DNA of 64,000 nucleotides from Streptomyces canus (lineage in GTDB: Bacteria; Actinomycetota; Actinomycetes; Streptomycetales; Streptomycetaceae), in assembly GCF_030815415.1 (NCBI RefSeq), contig NZ_JAUSWW010000001.1, positions 7,874,001-7,938,000 on the forward strand. Direction: 5' to 3'. Both the position numbers and the translations under genes were made by a program. The notes under the pieces were generated by a model. It ran no database searches, was not told where the DNA came from, and saw nothing but the letters and a program-made list of their open reading frames with translations. Positions 9,963 to 18,539 of this stretch are shown one piece after another. How positions within the stretch are numbered: the stretch's first letter is position 1; every line of letters starts with the position of its first letter.

Positions 9963-12026
9963 GTGACGGACCAGGCGGTGGACACAGGCGGCGTTCAGCT
10001 GTCAGTCGAGGGTCATTTCCTGGGCCGGACACGGGAGTTGAAGGAGCTGCTCGCCGACATCGAGCGAGCGGGCCTCGACACCCTCTCCGGGAAGAAGGCC
10101 CCCCGCGCGCGCGTGCTGCTCATCGCGGGCAGACCCGGCTCCGGCCGCACCGCGCTCGCCGAGGAACTCGTACGGCAGGTCGCGGAGCGTTACGACGACG
10201 GAGTGCTGCGCGCCCGGCTCAGCGAGCCCGACGGCACCCCCGTCCCCGTCGAGCGCATCGCCCGCGAACTGCTCACCGCCCTGGACCTTCCGACGCCGGC
10301 CGGCGCCTGCGAGGACGACCTGACGGCAGCCCTCCGCGACGCCCTCGCCGACCGGCGCGCCCTGCTTCTGCTCGACGACGCGGTGAGCGCGGAGCAGGTC
10401 GACGCCCTGCTGCCGGAGACCCCGGAGTGCCTGGTCGTGGCCGTTTCCGGCGGTCCGCTCACCGGCATCTCCGACGTCCGGCCCTGCACGCTCGGCGGCC
10501 TCGACACCAAGTCCGCGCTGGATCTGCTGAGCCGCTCCACCGGCTCGGTCCGCATCACCGTCGACCCGCGGGCGGCGGAGGGCCTCGTCGAGGTGTGCGA
10601 GGCACAGCCCGCCGCCATGATGCTCGCCGGCGGCTGGCTCGCCGCCCGTCCCAAGGCCGCCGTCGCCGACCTCGCCAAGCAGTTGCGCACGGAGGGTGAC
10701 GAGGGAACGCCGCTCAGCCGCGTCTTCCGGTTCGCCTACTCCGCCCTGCCCATCCCCGCCGCCCGGATACTGCGGCTGCTCTCCCTCGCCCCGGCGGGCC
10801 TGGTCGACCCGCACACCGCCTCCGCCCTCGCCGGCTGCTCGGTGGGCGGTGCCCGCACCACCCTGGACGACTTCGTCGCCCTCGGTCTGCTGCACGCCGT
10901 GGAGTCGCCGCTGCCGCAGTACGTGGTGCCGGGCTGTCTGCACCCCCTGCTCAAGGCGCTCACCGAGACCCAGGACCGCCCCGGCGAGCTCCAGCTCGCC
11001 CGCGCCCGGATGCTGGAGCGGACCGTACGGCTGTTGCAGTCGTCCCGCGCGATCACCGAGACCGACAGTCCCGAGGCCCGCGAGAAGCTCCAGGGCATGC
11101 CCCGCTCGCTGCGCTACCCCAGCCCCCGGGCCGCCGAGGACTGGCTGCGCATCCGCAGGTCAGCCCTGCTGGCCTCGGCCCGCCTGGCCGTCGCCGACGG
11201 GGAGCTCGACACCCTCGCCCGCCGTCTGATGTCCCAGCTGGTCAGGGCGATGGTCGCGCACTTCGGCACCCAGGCGGCGGCGGCCGACCTGTACGGCCTG
11301 CACCGGCTCGTCCTGGATGTGGCCGAGCGCCGGGAGCTGCCCCGGGAGAAGGCGGCGGCGCTGCTGAACCTCGGCGACCTGGACGCGCAGACCGGTCGCA
11401 CGCAGGAGGCGCTGGCCCGGTACCGGGCCGCGCTGGACGCCGGGCGCGAAGCGAATGACCCGTATGCGACCGGTCGCGCGATGGAATCCGTAGGCGGTGC
11501 GCATCTGGAGCTCGGGGACTACGACCGGGCCGCCGACTGGTTCGGTCGCGCCCTCGCCCAGCGGCTGGCCCGGGACGAGCGTGCGGACGCCGCGCGGCTG
11601 TACGGCCGTATCGCCGCGGCGCACACCTACGCGGGCCGCTACGGCGAGGCGATGCGCGGATGGCGGGCCGCGGTCGCCGGGCACCGCAGGAACGGGGATG
11701 TGGCCGCCCACGCACGGGCGTTGAGCGAACTGGCGCGTGTCCAGGAGTACGCGGGGCGGCCCGAGGAGTCGCTGCGCACCTGCCAGGAGGCCGTCGAGTG
11801 GGCGCGGCGCGCCGAGGACGTACGGCTGCAGGCCGCGCTCCAGCTGAGGCTCGCCGACACGCTGGAACACCTGGGCGATCCGGCCGCGGCGGGGCTGCAC
11901 CGGGGGGCCGCCGAGCGGCTGCTGGGAGAGGAGCTTTCGGAGGCGGAACCGGAACCTGAGCAGGCTGATCCCGCGAAACACGACCCTGATGCCTGCGAAA
12001 TCCGTAGTACATCCACTGAAGATTGA
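9963..12026 (+). CDS. STAND-like ATPase with C-terminal tetratricopeptide repeats
   Basis: About 687 residues from the GTG at 9963, eight bases after GGGAG; the GTG at 9954 overlaps that RBS and is less likely. A P-loop GRPGSGRT lies near residues 56-63, with a hydrophobic LLLLDDA Walker B strand about 80 residues later, followed by an NB-ARC-like winged-helix region (SRVFRFAYSALP...ARILRLLSLAP). The C-terminal 230 residues form TPR helices (LLNLGDLDAQTGRTQEALARY and similar). There is no N-terminal OmpR/SARP DNA-binding domain, unlike AfsR. It is probably a signalling or regulatory ATPase; partner unknown. It lies immediately upstream of ald on the same strand. Confidence 0.75.
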   Translation: MTDQAVDTGGVQLSVEGHFLGRTRELKELLADIERAGLDTLSGKKAPRARVLLIAGRPGSGRTALAEELVRQVAERYDDGVLRARLSEPDGTPVPVERIARELLTALDLPTPAGACEDDLTAALRDALADRRALLLLDDAVSAEQVDALLPETPECLVVAVSGGPLTGISDVRPCTLGGLDTKSALDLLSRSTGSVRITVDPRAAEGLVEVCEAQPAAMMLAGGWLAARPKAAVADLAKQLRTEGDEGTPLSRVFRFAYSALPIPAARILRLLSLAPAGLVDPHTASALAGCSVGGARTTLDDFVALGLLHAVESPLPQYVVPGCLHPLLKALTETQDRPGELQLARARMLERTVRLLQSSRAITETDSPEAREKLQGMPRSLRYPSPRAAEDWLRIRRSALLASARLAVADGELDTLARRLMSQLVRAMVAHFGTQAAAADLYGLHRLVLDVAERRELPREKAAALLNLGDLDAQTGRTQEALARYRAALDAGREANDPYATGRAMESVGGAHLELGDYDRAADWFGRALAQRLARDERADAARLYGRIAAAHTYAGRYGEAMRGWRAAVAGHRRNGDVAAHARALSELARVQEYAGRPEESLRTCQEAVEWARRAEDVRLQAALQLRLADTLEHLGDPAAAGLHRGAAERLLGEELSEAEPEPEQADPAKHDPDACEIRSTSTED

Positions 12027-12039
12027 TGCAATGAAAGGC

Positions 12040-12146
12040 TAGACAGCGGGAACGCCTTCATTAGACTGGCTCTGCCGCACCTTCTCCTGCGGTGCATCCC
12101 GGTGTGCTCATGCGTGCCCGGGTATGTGTTGTATTGCCCCATACCC
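12040..12146 (+). promoter_or_regulatory. Putative ald promoter and inverted repeat
   Basis: TAGACA (12040-12045) and TAGACT (12062-12067) with a 16-bp spacer resemble -35/-10 boxes. Downstream is a perfect 7-bp inverted repeat GGGTATG (12120-12126) / CATACCC (12140-12146) close to the start codon, which could be an operator or a leader hairpin. Alanine dehydrogenase genes are often controlled by Lrp/AsnC-type regulators (family knowledge); no such regulator gene is adjacent. Confidence 0.35.
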
Positions 12147-12161
12147 CCTGAGCCAAGGACC

Positions 12162-13286
12162 GTGATCGACGTGAAGGTCGGCATCCCCCGCGAAGTCAAG
12201 AACAACGAGTTCCGGGTGGCCATCACCCCCTCCGGCGTGCACGAGCTGGTGCGCCACGGCCACCAGGTCCTCGTCGAGCAGAACGCCGGTCTCGGCTCGT
12301 CGATCCCGGACGCGGAGTACGTCGCCGCCGGCGCGCAGATCCTTGCCACGGCCGACGAGGTGTGGGCCACCGCCGACCTGCTGCTCAAGGTCAAGGAGCC
12401 CATCGCCGAGGAGTACCACCGCCTCCGCAAGGACCAGACGCTCTTCACCTACCTGCACCTGGCCGCCTCCAAGGAGTGCACCGACGCGCTCATCGAGTCC
12501 GGCACCACGGCGATCGCCTACGAGACGGTCGAGCTGCCCTCGCGCGCGCTGCCGCTCCTCGCCCCGATGTCCGAGGTCGCCGGCCGGCTCGCCCCGCAGG
12601 TCGGCGCCTACCACCTGATGCGCTCGGCCGGCGGCCGTGGCGTGCTCCCCGGTGGCGTGCCCGGCACCCAGCCCGCGAAGGCCGTCGTCATCGGCGGCGG
12701 TGTCTCCGGCTGGAACGCCACCCAGATCGCCGTCGGCATGGGCTTCCACGTCACGCTGCTCGACCGCGACATCAACAAGCTGCGCGAGGCGGACAAGGTC
12801 TTCGGCACCAAGGTGCGGGCGATCATGTCCAACTCCTTGGAGCTGGAGAAGGCCGTCCTGGACGCCGACCTCGTCATCGGCGCGGTCCTCATCCCGGGCG
12901 CCAAAGCCCCGAAGCTGGTCACCAACGAGCTCGTGTCGCGGATGAAGCCCGGAAGTGTCCTTGTCGACATCGCGATCGACCAGGGCGGCTGCTTCGAGGA
13001 CTCCCACCCGACCACGCACGCCGAGCCGATCTTCCAGGTCCACGACTCGGTCTTCTACTGCGTCGCCAACATGCCCGGCGCGGTGCCCAACACCTCCACC
13101 TACGCGCTCACCAACGCGACGCTGCCCTACATCGTCGAACTCGCCAACCGCGGCTGGGTCGAGGCGCTGCGCCGCGACGCCGCGCTCGCCAGGGGTCTCA
13201 ACACCCATGACGGCAAGGTCGTTTACAAGGAGGTCGCCGAGGCGCACGGCCTGGAGCACGTGGAGCTCGAGACCCTGCTCGGCTAA
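12162..13286 (+). CDS. ald: L-alanine dehydrogenase
   Basis: About 374 residues from the GTG at 12162 (VIDVKVGIPREVKNNEFRVA); a second GTG at 12171 is also possible because AAGGA is only two bases before the first. The enzyme interconverts L-alanine and pyruvate with NAD. The N-terminal domain holds KVGIPREVKNNEFRVAITP and the catalytic-lysine/histidine region (KVKEP, FTYLHLAAS). The Rossmann segment VVIGGGVSGWNATQIA and MPGAVPNTSTYALTNATLPY complete the family signature. Length matches the usual size. A 10-bp stem hairpin lies about 55 bp downstream. Confidence 0.95.
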   Translation: MIDVKVGIPREVKNNEFRVAITPSGVHELVRHGHQVLVEQNAGLGSSIPDAEYVAAGAQILATADEVWATADLLLKVKEPIAEEYHRLRKDQTLFTYLHLAASKECTDALIESGTTAIAYETVELPSRALPLLAPMSEVAGRLAPQVGAYHLMRSAGGRGVLPGGVPGTQPAKAVVIGGGVSGWNATQIAVGMGFHVTLLDRDINKLREADKVFGTKVRAIMSNSLELEKAVLDADLVIGAVLIPGAKAPKLVTNELVSRMKPGSVLVDIAIDQGGCFEDSHPTTHAEPIFQVHDSVFYCVANMPGAVPNTSTYALTNATLPYIVELANRGWVEALRRDAALARGLNTHDGKVVYKEVAEAHGLEHVELETLLG

Positions 13287-13632
13287 GTCACCTTTTCGTA
13301 AAGGCGATACGTCAACAAGGCGCGTCAACGACTCGCAGGCGGCCGGACCTTGCCCGACGAGGTCCGGCCACATGTGTGTATGGTCACTTTGCGACGCTCG
13401 GTCAACTCGCCTCGAACGTAACCCTTTGGTCGATTCGCACACCGGTGAAACCTGCCGTGCGACGGCCGTACGCCCTTGACAGCGCGATGTTTGATTGCCG
13501 ACACATCCTGCCGGGTCCGGCGGATTGTGTTGCTGTGAACACCCGACACGCCATAGAGTCGCCAACCGTCGGCATGGTGCCACGCTGACCTTGTCTAGAA
13601 GTTTCCTGGTCACCAAGGAGGTAAGACGACTT
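13287..13632 (+). promoter_or_regulatory. Intergenic region with probable parA-scpAB operon promoter
   Basis: Between ald and parA there are 346 bp with no gene. After the ald hairpin, a TTGACA occurs at about 13476-13481 with no clear -10. A better pair is TTGCTG near 13529 and TAGAGT near 13553 with about 18 bp between them, leaving a leader of roughly 70 nt. A near-perfect AAGGAGGT (13615-13622) precedes the GTG start by ten bases, implying strong translation. No parS-like GTTTCACGTGAAAC was found. Confidence 0.4.
13341..13369 (+). terminator. Hairpin terminator after ald
   Basis: A perfect 10-bp stem GGCCGGACCT (13341-13350) / AGGTCCGGCC (13360-13369) with a 9-nt loop follows the ald stop by 55 bp. 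There is no T-run, which is common for Streptomyces terminators. Confidence 0.65.
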
Positions 13633-14811
13633 GTGAATGAGTCGACATTTACTCCCGGAGGTGGTCAACCAGGAACGCCTGCACGGGCTGAGGGCCCCGC
13701 GGGGTTCGAGGCTGTCGGCTCCGTCGCGGTGCGCACCTTCGCAGCCCACCAGGGCCACCTGAACCGGAGGGTGACTCTGTCAGCACACCAGAGCATGGAT
13801 GGCCATCACGTGAACGCCATGGCCGGCGACGGAAGTGGCGCGCCCCACAGCCAGTTCGCCGACTACGACGAACTGCCCGAGGGGCACTTCTACGACCCCG
13901 ACGCCGAATACGAGCCCGACCCCGAGTACGCGGCCACGCTCGCTCCCGACGCTGCGCGCCAGCGCCGTGAGCGCATCGGCCCGACCGGACGCCCGCTGCC
14001 GTACTTCCCGATCCCGGGTCCGCTGACCGATCACGGACCCGCGAAGATCATCGCGATGTGCAACCAGAAGGGCGGCGTCGGCAAGACGACGTCGACCATC
14101 AACCTGGGTGCCGCGCTCGCGGAGTACGGACGTCGCGTGCTGCTCGTGGACTTCGACCCGCAGGGCGCGCTGTCGGTGGGCCTCGGTGTCAACCCGATGG
14201 AGCTCGACCTCACCGTCTACAACCTGCTCATGGAGCGGGGTATGGCGGCCGACGAGGTCCTGCTGAAGACCGCGGTCCCCAACATGGACCTGCTGCCGAG
14301 CAATATCGACTTGTCGGCGGCGGAGGTCCAGCTGGTCTCCGAGGTCGCGCGCGAGTCGACATTGCAGCGGGCCCTGAAGCCGCTCATGGCCGACTACGAC
14401 TACATCGTGATCGACTGTCAGCCTTCACTGGGTCTGCTCACGGTCAACGCCCTGACGGCCGCGCACAAGGTGATAGTGCCACTGGAGTGTGAGTTCTTCG
14501 CCCTCCGTGGTGTCGCCCTGCTGACGGAGACCATCGAGAAGGTCCAGGAGCGGCTCAACCCGGAGCTGGAGCTCGACGGGATCCTCGCCACGATGTACGA
14601 CTCGCGCACCGTGCACAGCCGTGAGGTGCTCGCGCGTGTCGTCGAGGCGTTCGACGACCACGTCTACCACACGGTCATCGGGCGCACGGTCCGCTTCCCG
14701 GAGACCACGGTCGCCGGTGAGCCGATCACCACGTACGCCTCCAACTCCGTCGGCGCCGCCGCCTACCGCCAGCTCGCCAGGGAGGTGCTCGCCCGGTGTC
14801 ACGCCGAGTGA
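13633..14811 (+). CDS. ParA-family (MinD/SMC-operon) ATPase
   Basis: The product is 392 residues from the GTG at 13633, set by the AAGGAGGT at 13615. A poorly structured acidic N-terminal extension of about 135 residues precedes the ATPase domain. The deviant Walker A motif KGGVGKTT starts at Lys146, followed by VLLVDFDPQGALS and DYIVIDCQPSLG. ParA-type ATPases position DNA or protein cargo by nucleoid binding. There is no ParB next to it; instead a ribbon-helix-helix gene overlaps its end and scpA/scpB follow, so it is an orphan ParA tied to the SMC loader operon rather than the oriC-proximal parAB. Confidence 0.9.
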   Translation: MNESTFTPGGGQPGTPARAEGPAGFEAVGSVAVRTFAAHQGHLNRRVTLSAHQSMDGHHVNAMAGDGSGAPHSQFADYDELPEGHFYDPDAEYEPDPEYAATLAPDAARQRRERIGPTGRPLPYFPIPGPLTDHGPAKIIAMCNQKGGVGKTTSTINLGAALAEYGRRVLLVDFDPQGALSVGLGVNPMELDLTVYNLLMERGMAADEVLLKTAVPNMDLLPSNIDLSAAEVQLVSEVARESTLQRALKPLMADYDYIVIDCQPSLGLLTVNALTAAHKVIVPLECEFFALRGVALLTETIEKVQERLNPELELDGILATMYDSRTVHSREVLARVVEAFDDHVYHTVIGRTVRFPETTVAGEPITTYASNSVGAAAYRQLAREVLARCHAE

Positions 14812-15359
14812 GTCTGCCGGGGGCCGACGAACTCTTCCGTACGACAGGGGGAATGGCGCTCCAGCCGTCCACTCCGCGGCGGGGGGCCAACGGCGAAGCC
14901 CGGGTGCCCGCGCCCGCGGGGGAGAGTGACGGGGCCGCGGCCGGGTCGTCCGAGGACGCGCCGCAGTCGGTGCCCGCGCAGGGCGGTGACGGCGACGGGG
15001 CGGAGCATGTGGCCACGGAGCCGGCCGCGGCCGGCGAGTCCCGCAGCCGGGACGCGGAGCGCTCCGGGCGACGTCAGGACGCGCAGGAAGGTTCTGCCGC
15101 GCCGCGCAAGCAGCGCGGCGGTGGCCGGGCGGCCTCACGCCGGCCCAGCGGGCGTGAGCGGCACGACGAGAAGATCACCGTGTACGTCTCCGCCGAGGAG
15201 CTCATGGATCTGGAGCACGCCCGTCTGGTGCTCCGCGGCGAGCACGGGCTGGCCGTCGACCGCGGGCGCATCGTCCGCGAGGCGGTCGCCGTGGTGCTGG
15301 CCGATCTGGAGTCCCGGGGAGACGCGAGCATCCTCGTACGCCGACTGCGCGGGCGGTAA
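14796..15359 (+). CDS. Ribbon-helix-helix-like DNA-binding protein overlapping parA
   Basis: The product is 187 residues from the GTG at 14796, ten bases after GGAGG and overlapping the parA stop by 16 bp. Residues 1-20 form a short conserved-looking motif (RRVSLPGADELFRTTGG). Residues 21-120 are low-complexity, Gly/Ala/Ser/Glu-rich and probably disordered. The C-terminal 65 residues read KITVYVSAEELMDLEHARLV, a beta-strand then helix, followed by DRGRIVREAVAVVLADLE, a second helix: the layout of RHH proteins. It could be the centromere-binding or specificity partner of the ParA, as ParG is for ParF (inference). The function is not established from sequence. Confidence 0.7.
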   Translation: MSRRVSLPGADELFRTTGGMALQPSTPRRGANGEARVPAPAGESDGAAAGSSEDAPQSVPAQGGDGDGAEHVATEPAAAGESRSRDAERSGRRQDAQEGSAAPRKQRGGGRAASRRPSGRERHDEKITVYVSAEELMDLEHARLVLRGEHGLAVDRGRIVREAVAVVLADLESRGDASILVRRLRGR

Positions 15360-15377
15360 CGGTAGCCTGCGAGGGCC

Positions 15378-16427
15378 ATGACCTCGAACGACGTTCCCAC
15401 CCCCGGCGCACCTGCCGGCCGTCGGCGTGTGCTGGGGCGGGGCGCTCTGCGGGTCGAGCCGGAGAGCGAGCCGGTGGCCGAGGCCGGTGGGCCGTTGTCC
15501 CCACCCGGGCCGGTGGCACTGGAGCCGGAGGTCGCGGAGCCCGAGGCCGTCGTACCGGAACCCGAGCCGGAGCCCGAGGCCCCGCCGCCTGAGACCCCCG
15601 CCGAACCCCAGGAACCCGGCGACGGTGTCTTCAAGGTCCGTCTCTCCAACTTCGAAGGTCCCTTCGATCTCCTCCTCCAGCTGATCTCCAAGCACAAGCT
15701 GGATGTGACCGAGGTCGCCCTGTCCAAGGTGACCGACGAGTTCATGGCGCACATCAGGGCGATGGGGCCGGACTGGGACCTGGACCAGACGACCGAGTTC
15801 CTCGTGGTCGCGGCCACGCTCCTCGATCTCAAGGCGGCCCGTCTGCTGCCCTCCGCCGAGGTCGAGGACGAGGCCGACCTCGCGCTCCTCGAAGCACGTG
15901 ACCTGCTCTTCGCGCGACTGCTGCAGTACCGCGCGTACAAACAGATCGCCGACATCTTCAACCACCGCCTCGACGAGGAGGCCCGCCGCTACCCCCGTAC
16001 CGTCGGCCTCGAACCGCACCACGCCGCACTGCTGCCCGAGGTCGTCATCAGCATCGGCCCGGAGGGGTTCGCGAAGCTCGCCGTGAAGGCGATGCAGCCC
16101 AGGCCCAAGCCGCAGGTGTACGTCGACCACATCCACGCGCCGCTGGTCAGCGTGCAGGAGCAGGCCGGGATCGTCGTCGCCCGGCTGAAGGAGCTCGGCG
16201 AGGCCAGCTTCCGGACGCTGGTCGAGGACACCGACGACACCCTCACCGTCGTAGCGCGATTCCTGGCGCTGCTGGAGCTGTACCGGGAGAAGGCCGTCGC
16301 GCTGGACCAGGAGACGGCCCTCGGCGACCTCATCGTGCGGTGGACCGGCGGGGAGGGCGACGCCGAGCCGATGGTGACCGACGAGTTCGACCGACCGCCC
16401 GAGCCGCCCAAGGAGGAGAAGGCGTGA
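15378..16427 (+). CDS. scpA: Segregation and condensation protein A
   Basis: The product is 349 residues from the ATG at 15378. The first 80 residues are a Pro/Glu-rich extension, then the ScpA kleisin core starts with FKVRLSNFEGPFDLLLQLISKHK. Family segments DVTEVALSKVTDEF and LVVAATLLDLKAARLLP are clear. ScpA bridges the heads of the SMC dimer and, with ScpB, forms the condensin that compacts and segregates chromosomes. It lies 18 bp after the RHH gene and overlaps scpB by 4 bp, so the two are translationally coupled. Confidence 0.96.
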   Translation: MTSNDVPTPGAPAGRRRVLGRGALRVEPESEPVAEAGGPLSPPGPVALEPEVAEPEAVVPEPEPEPEAPPPETPAEPQEPGDGVFKVRLSNFEGPFDLLLQLISKHKLDVTEVALSKVTDEFMAHIRAMGPDWDLDQTTEFLVVAATLLDLKAARLLPSAEVEDEADLALLEARDLLFARLLQYRAYKQIADIFNHRLDEEARRYPRTVGLEPHHAALLPEVVISIGPEGFAKLAVKAMQPRPKPQVYVDHIHAPLVSVQEQAGIVVARLKELGEASFRTLVEDTDDTLTVVARFLALLELYREKAVALDQETALGDLIVRWTGGEGDAEPMVTDEFDRPPEPPKEEKA

Positions 16428-17080
16428 GCGAGGAGACCACCGACGTCCCGGCCGGGCCGCGCACCGTCGCCGACCTCGATCTCAGGCCCGCCCTGGAGGC
16501 CGTCCTCATGGTCGTGGACGAGCCCGCCACCGAGGAACACCTCTCGAAGATCCTCCAGCGGCCCAGACGGCAGATCGCGGACGCGCTGCGGGCACTGGCC
16601 GACGAGTACACCGTCCAGGGGCGCGGTTTCGAGCTGCGGCTGATCGCCGGGGGCTGGCGTTTCTACAGCCGGCCCGAGTTCGCGGCGGCCGTCGAGGGCT
16701 TCGTGCTGGACGGCCAGCAGGCCCGGCTCACCCAGGCCGCGCTGGAGACCCTGGCCGTCGTCGCCTACCGTCAGCCGGTGAGCCGCAGCAGGGTCTCGGC
16801 CGTACGAGGAGTCAACTGTGACGGGGTCATGCGGACCCTCCTCCAGCGCGGTCTGGTCCAGGAGGCGGGCGCGGAACCCGAAACAGGTGCGATCCTGTAC
16901 GTGACGACGAACTACTTTCTGGAGCGGATGGGCCTGCGAGGCCTGGACGAGCTCCCGGAGCTCGCGCCCTTTCTCCCCGAGGCGGAGGCGATCGAGGCCG
17001 AGACGCTGGAAGGGGTCCCGTCGTTCGATCCGGACGCACCGGATGCAGATGCAGACGACACGACGACGACGGAACTTTGA
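16424..17080 (+). CDS. scpB: Segregation and condensation protein B
   Basis: The product is 218 residues from the GTG at 16424, which overlaps the scpA stop (GTGA) and has AAGGAGGAG just upstream. Two winged-helix domains are recognisable: LRPALEAVLMVVDEPATEEHL at the N-terminus and TQAALETLAVVAYRQPVSRS followed by ISAVRG-like SAVRGVNCDG. ScpB dimers bind the ScpA kleisin. The C-terminus is acidic. The stop overlaps the start of the pseudouridine synthase gene by one base. Confidence 0.96.
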   Translation: MSEETTDVPAGPRTVADLDLRPALEAVLMVVDEPATEEHLSKILQRPRRQIADALRALADEYTVQGRGFELRLIAGGWRFYSRPEFAAAVEGFVLDGQQARLTQAALETLAVVAYRQPVSRSRVSAVRGVNCDGVMRTLLQRGLVQEAGAEPETGAILYVTTNYFLERMGLRGLDELPELAPFLPEAEAIEAETLEGVPSFDPDAPDADADDTTTTEL

Positions 17081-18204
17081 TGCGAAGCAGTGGCAGCGGC
17101 AGTGGCAACAACAGCGGGCGCGGCAAGCCCCGGGGAACCGGTGGCGGCGGCAACCCCCGCGGGACGGGCGGACGCGGCTCCCAGCCGACGGGCGGGGGAG
17201 GGCGCGACGACAAGCCGAAGCGCGCGGGCAAGCCCCGTCCCGAGGAGCGCCGTTACGACGTAGGGCCGGGCGGCACCCATGAGGGCCCGAAGTCCGGGCG
17301 CGGTGCTTCCGCGCGCGGCGGTGCCAAGGGCGGCCCCAAGCAGGGCCAGGGCGGCACCGGGCGCGGTCGCTGGGTCCCCGCGACTTCCCGCGAGTACGAG
17401 GCGCGGGCCGAGGAGCGCAACCGCGAGCGGTACGCGAACAAGAAGGACGTCAAGCTGCCCAAGACCTTCCCGGGCGCCGAGCAGGAGGGCGAGCGGCTGC
17501 AGAAGATCCTCGCGCGCGCCGGCTACGGCTCCCGGCGGGCCTGCGAGGAGCTCATCGAGCAGGCGCGGGTCGAGGTCAACGGCGAGATCGTCCTGGAGCA
17601 GGGCAAGCGTGTCGACCCGGAGAGGGACGAGGTCAAGGTCGACGGCCTGACGGTCGCGACGCAGTCGTACCAGTTCTTCTCGCTGAACAAGCCGGCCGGC
17701 GTCGTCTCCACCATGGAGGACAACGAGGGCCGTCAGTGCCTCGGCGACTACGTCACCAACCGGGAGACGCGGCTCTTCCACGTCGGACGGCTCGACACCG
17801 AGACCGAGGGTGTCATCCTGCTCACCAACCACGGCGAGCTGGCGCACCGGCTGACCCACCCCAAGTACGGCGTGAAGAAGGTCTACCTCGCGCACATCGT
17901 GGGTCCGATCCCGCGTGACCTGGGCAAGCGGCTGAAGGACGGCATCCAGCTGGAGGACGGGTACGCGAAGGCGGACCACTTCCGGGTCGTCGAGCAGACC
18001 GGCAAGAACTACCTCGTCGAGGTGACCCTCCACGAGGGCCGCAAGCACATCGTGCGCCGCATGCTGGCGGAGGCCGGCTTCCCGGTCGACAAGCTGGTGC
18101 GGGTCGCCTTCGGCCCGATCACCCTGGGCGACCAGAAGTCGGGCTGGCTGCGGCGGCTGTCCAACACGGAGGTCGGGATGCTGATGAAGGAAGTCGACCT
18201 CTAG
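17080..18204 (+). CDS. rluB: RsuA/RluB-family 16S/23S rRNA pseudouridine synthase
   Basis: The product is 374 residues from the ATG at 17080 (TGATG overlap with scpB). A Gly/Arg-rich basic tail of about 120 residues precedes an S4 RNA-binding domain (LQKILARAGYGSRRACEELI). The catalytic domain has GRLDTETEGVILLTNHGELAHR cut here as GRLDTETEG with the catalytic Asp239, then KVYLAHI. Enzymes of this family isomerise uridine in rRNA. This gene order (scpA, scpB, rRNA pseudouridine synthase) is a widely conserved arrangement. The long disordered basic head is typical of actinobacterial members. A hairpin terminator follows. The symbol follows the common actinobacterial usage; the exact target base is not proven. 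Confidence 0.9.
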   Translation: MRSSGSGSGNNSGRGKPRGTGGGGNPRGTGGRGSQPTGGGGRDDKPKRAGKPRPEERRYDVGPGGTHEGPKSGRGASARGGAKGGPKQGQGGTGRGRWVPATSREYEARAEERNRERYANKKDVKLPKTFPGAEQEGERLQKILARAGYGSRRACEELIEQARVEVNGEIVLEQGKRVDPERDEVKVDGLTVATQSYQFFSLNKPAGVVSTMEDNEGRQCLGDYVTNRETRLFHVGRLDTETEGVILLTNHGELAHRLTHPKYGVKKVYLAHIVGPIPRDLGKRLKDGIQLEDGYAKADHFRVVEQTGKNYLVEVTLHEGRKHIVRRMLAEAGFPVDKLVRVAFGPITLGDQKSGWLRRLSNTEVGMLMKEVDL

Positions 18205-18227
18205 GTCTCGCCGTTTCGTGCGTACGA

Positions 18228-18261
18228 CGGCCGGTTCCGGATTCTTCTCCGGGGCCGGCCG
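18228..18261 (+). terminator. Hairpin terminator ending the parA-scpAB-rluB operon
   Basis: A 14-bp stem CGGCCGGTTCCGGA (18228-18241) / TCCGGGGCCGGCCG (18248-18261) pairs fully if two U-G wobbles are allowed; the loop is TTCTTC. It lies 24 bp after the rluB stop. Confidence 0.7.
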
Positions 18262-18539
18262 ATGCGTTTTCGCGCTCCCGTCGGTCTGCATCCCACACGG
18301 ACGAGGGGAGCGGGCATGACCAGGACGACGGATCCACGGGCTCGGCGGGGCCACGACGGGGACGAGGGCCGGACGCCCTCGCGGACCGGGCCGCACCGGA
18401 TCGCCACCAGCACGTGTCTCACGGCCCTGGAGAGCCGTGCGCGGCATCCGGCGCCCTCCGGGCCCGGAGGGTCGTCAGAGGCGTCTGAGAGGTCACTGAG
18501 GGTCCCTGTGAGGGTGTCGTGGCCGGCCGGGGGGCCGTC
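18262..18539. other. Intergenic region, no supported gene
   Basis: After the operon terminator there are about 280 bp before the next gene. A short frame runs through it, but it is Arg/Pro-rich, lacks a ribosome binding site and has no recognisable domain, so I do not call it. The region presumably carries the promoter of the following gene. Confidence 0.4.

Noticed and set aside
13287..13632. parS site next to the ParA gene
   Set aside because: No match to the 14-bp GTTTCACGTGAAAC palindrome or close variants in the region.
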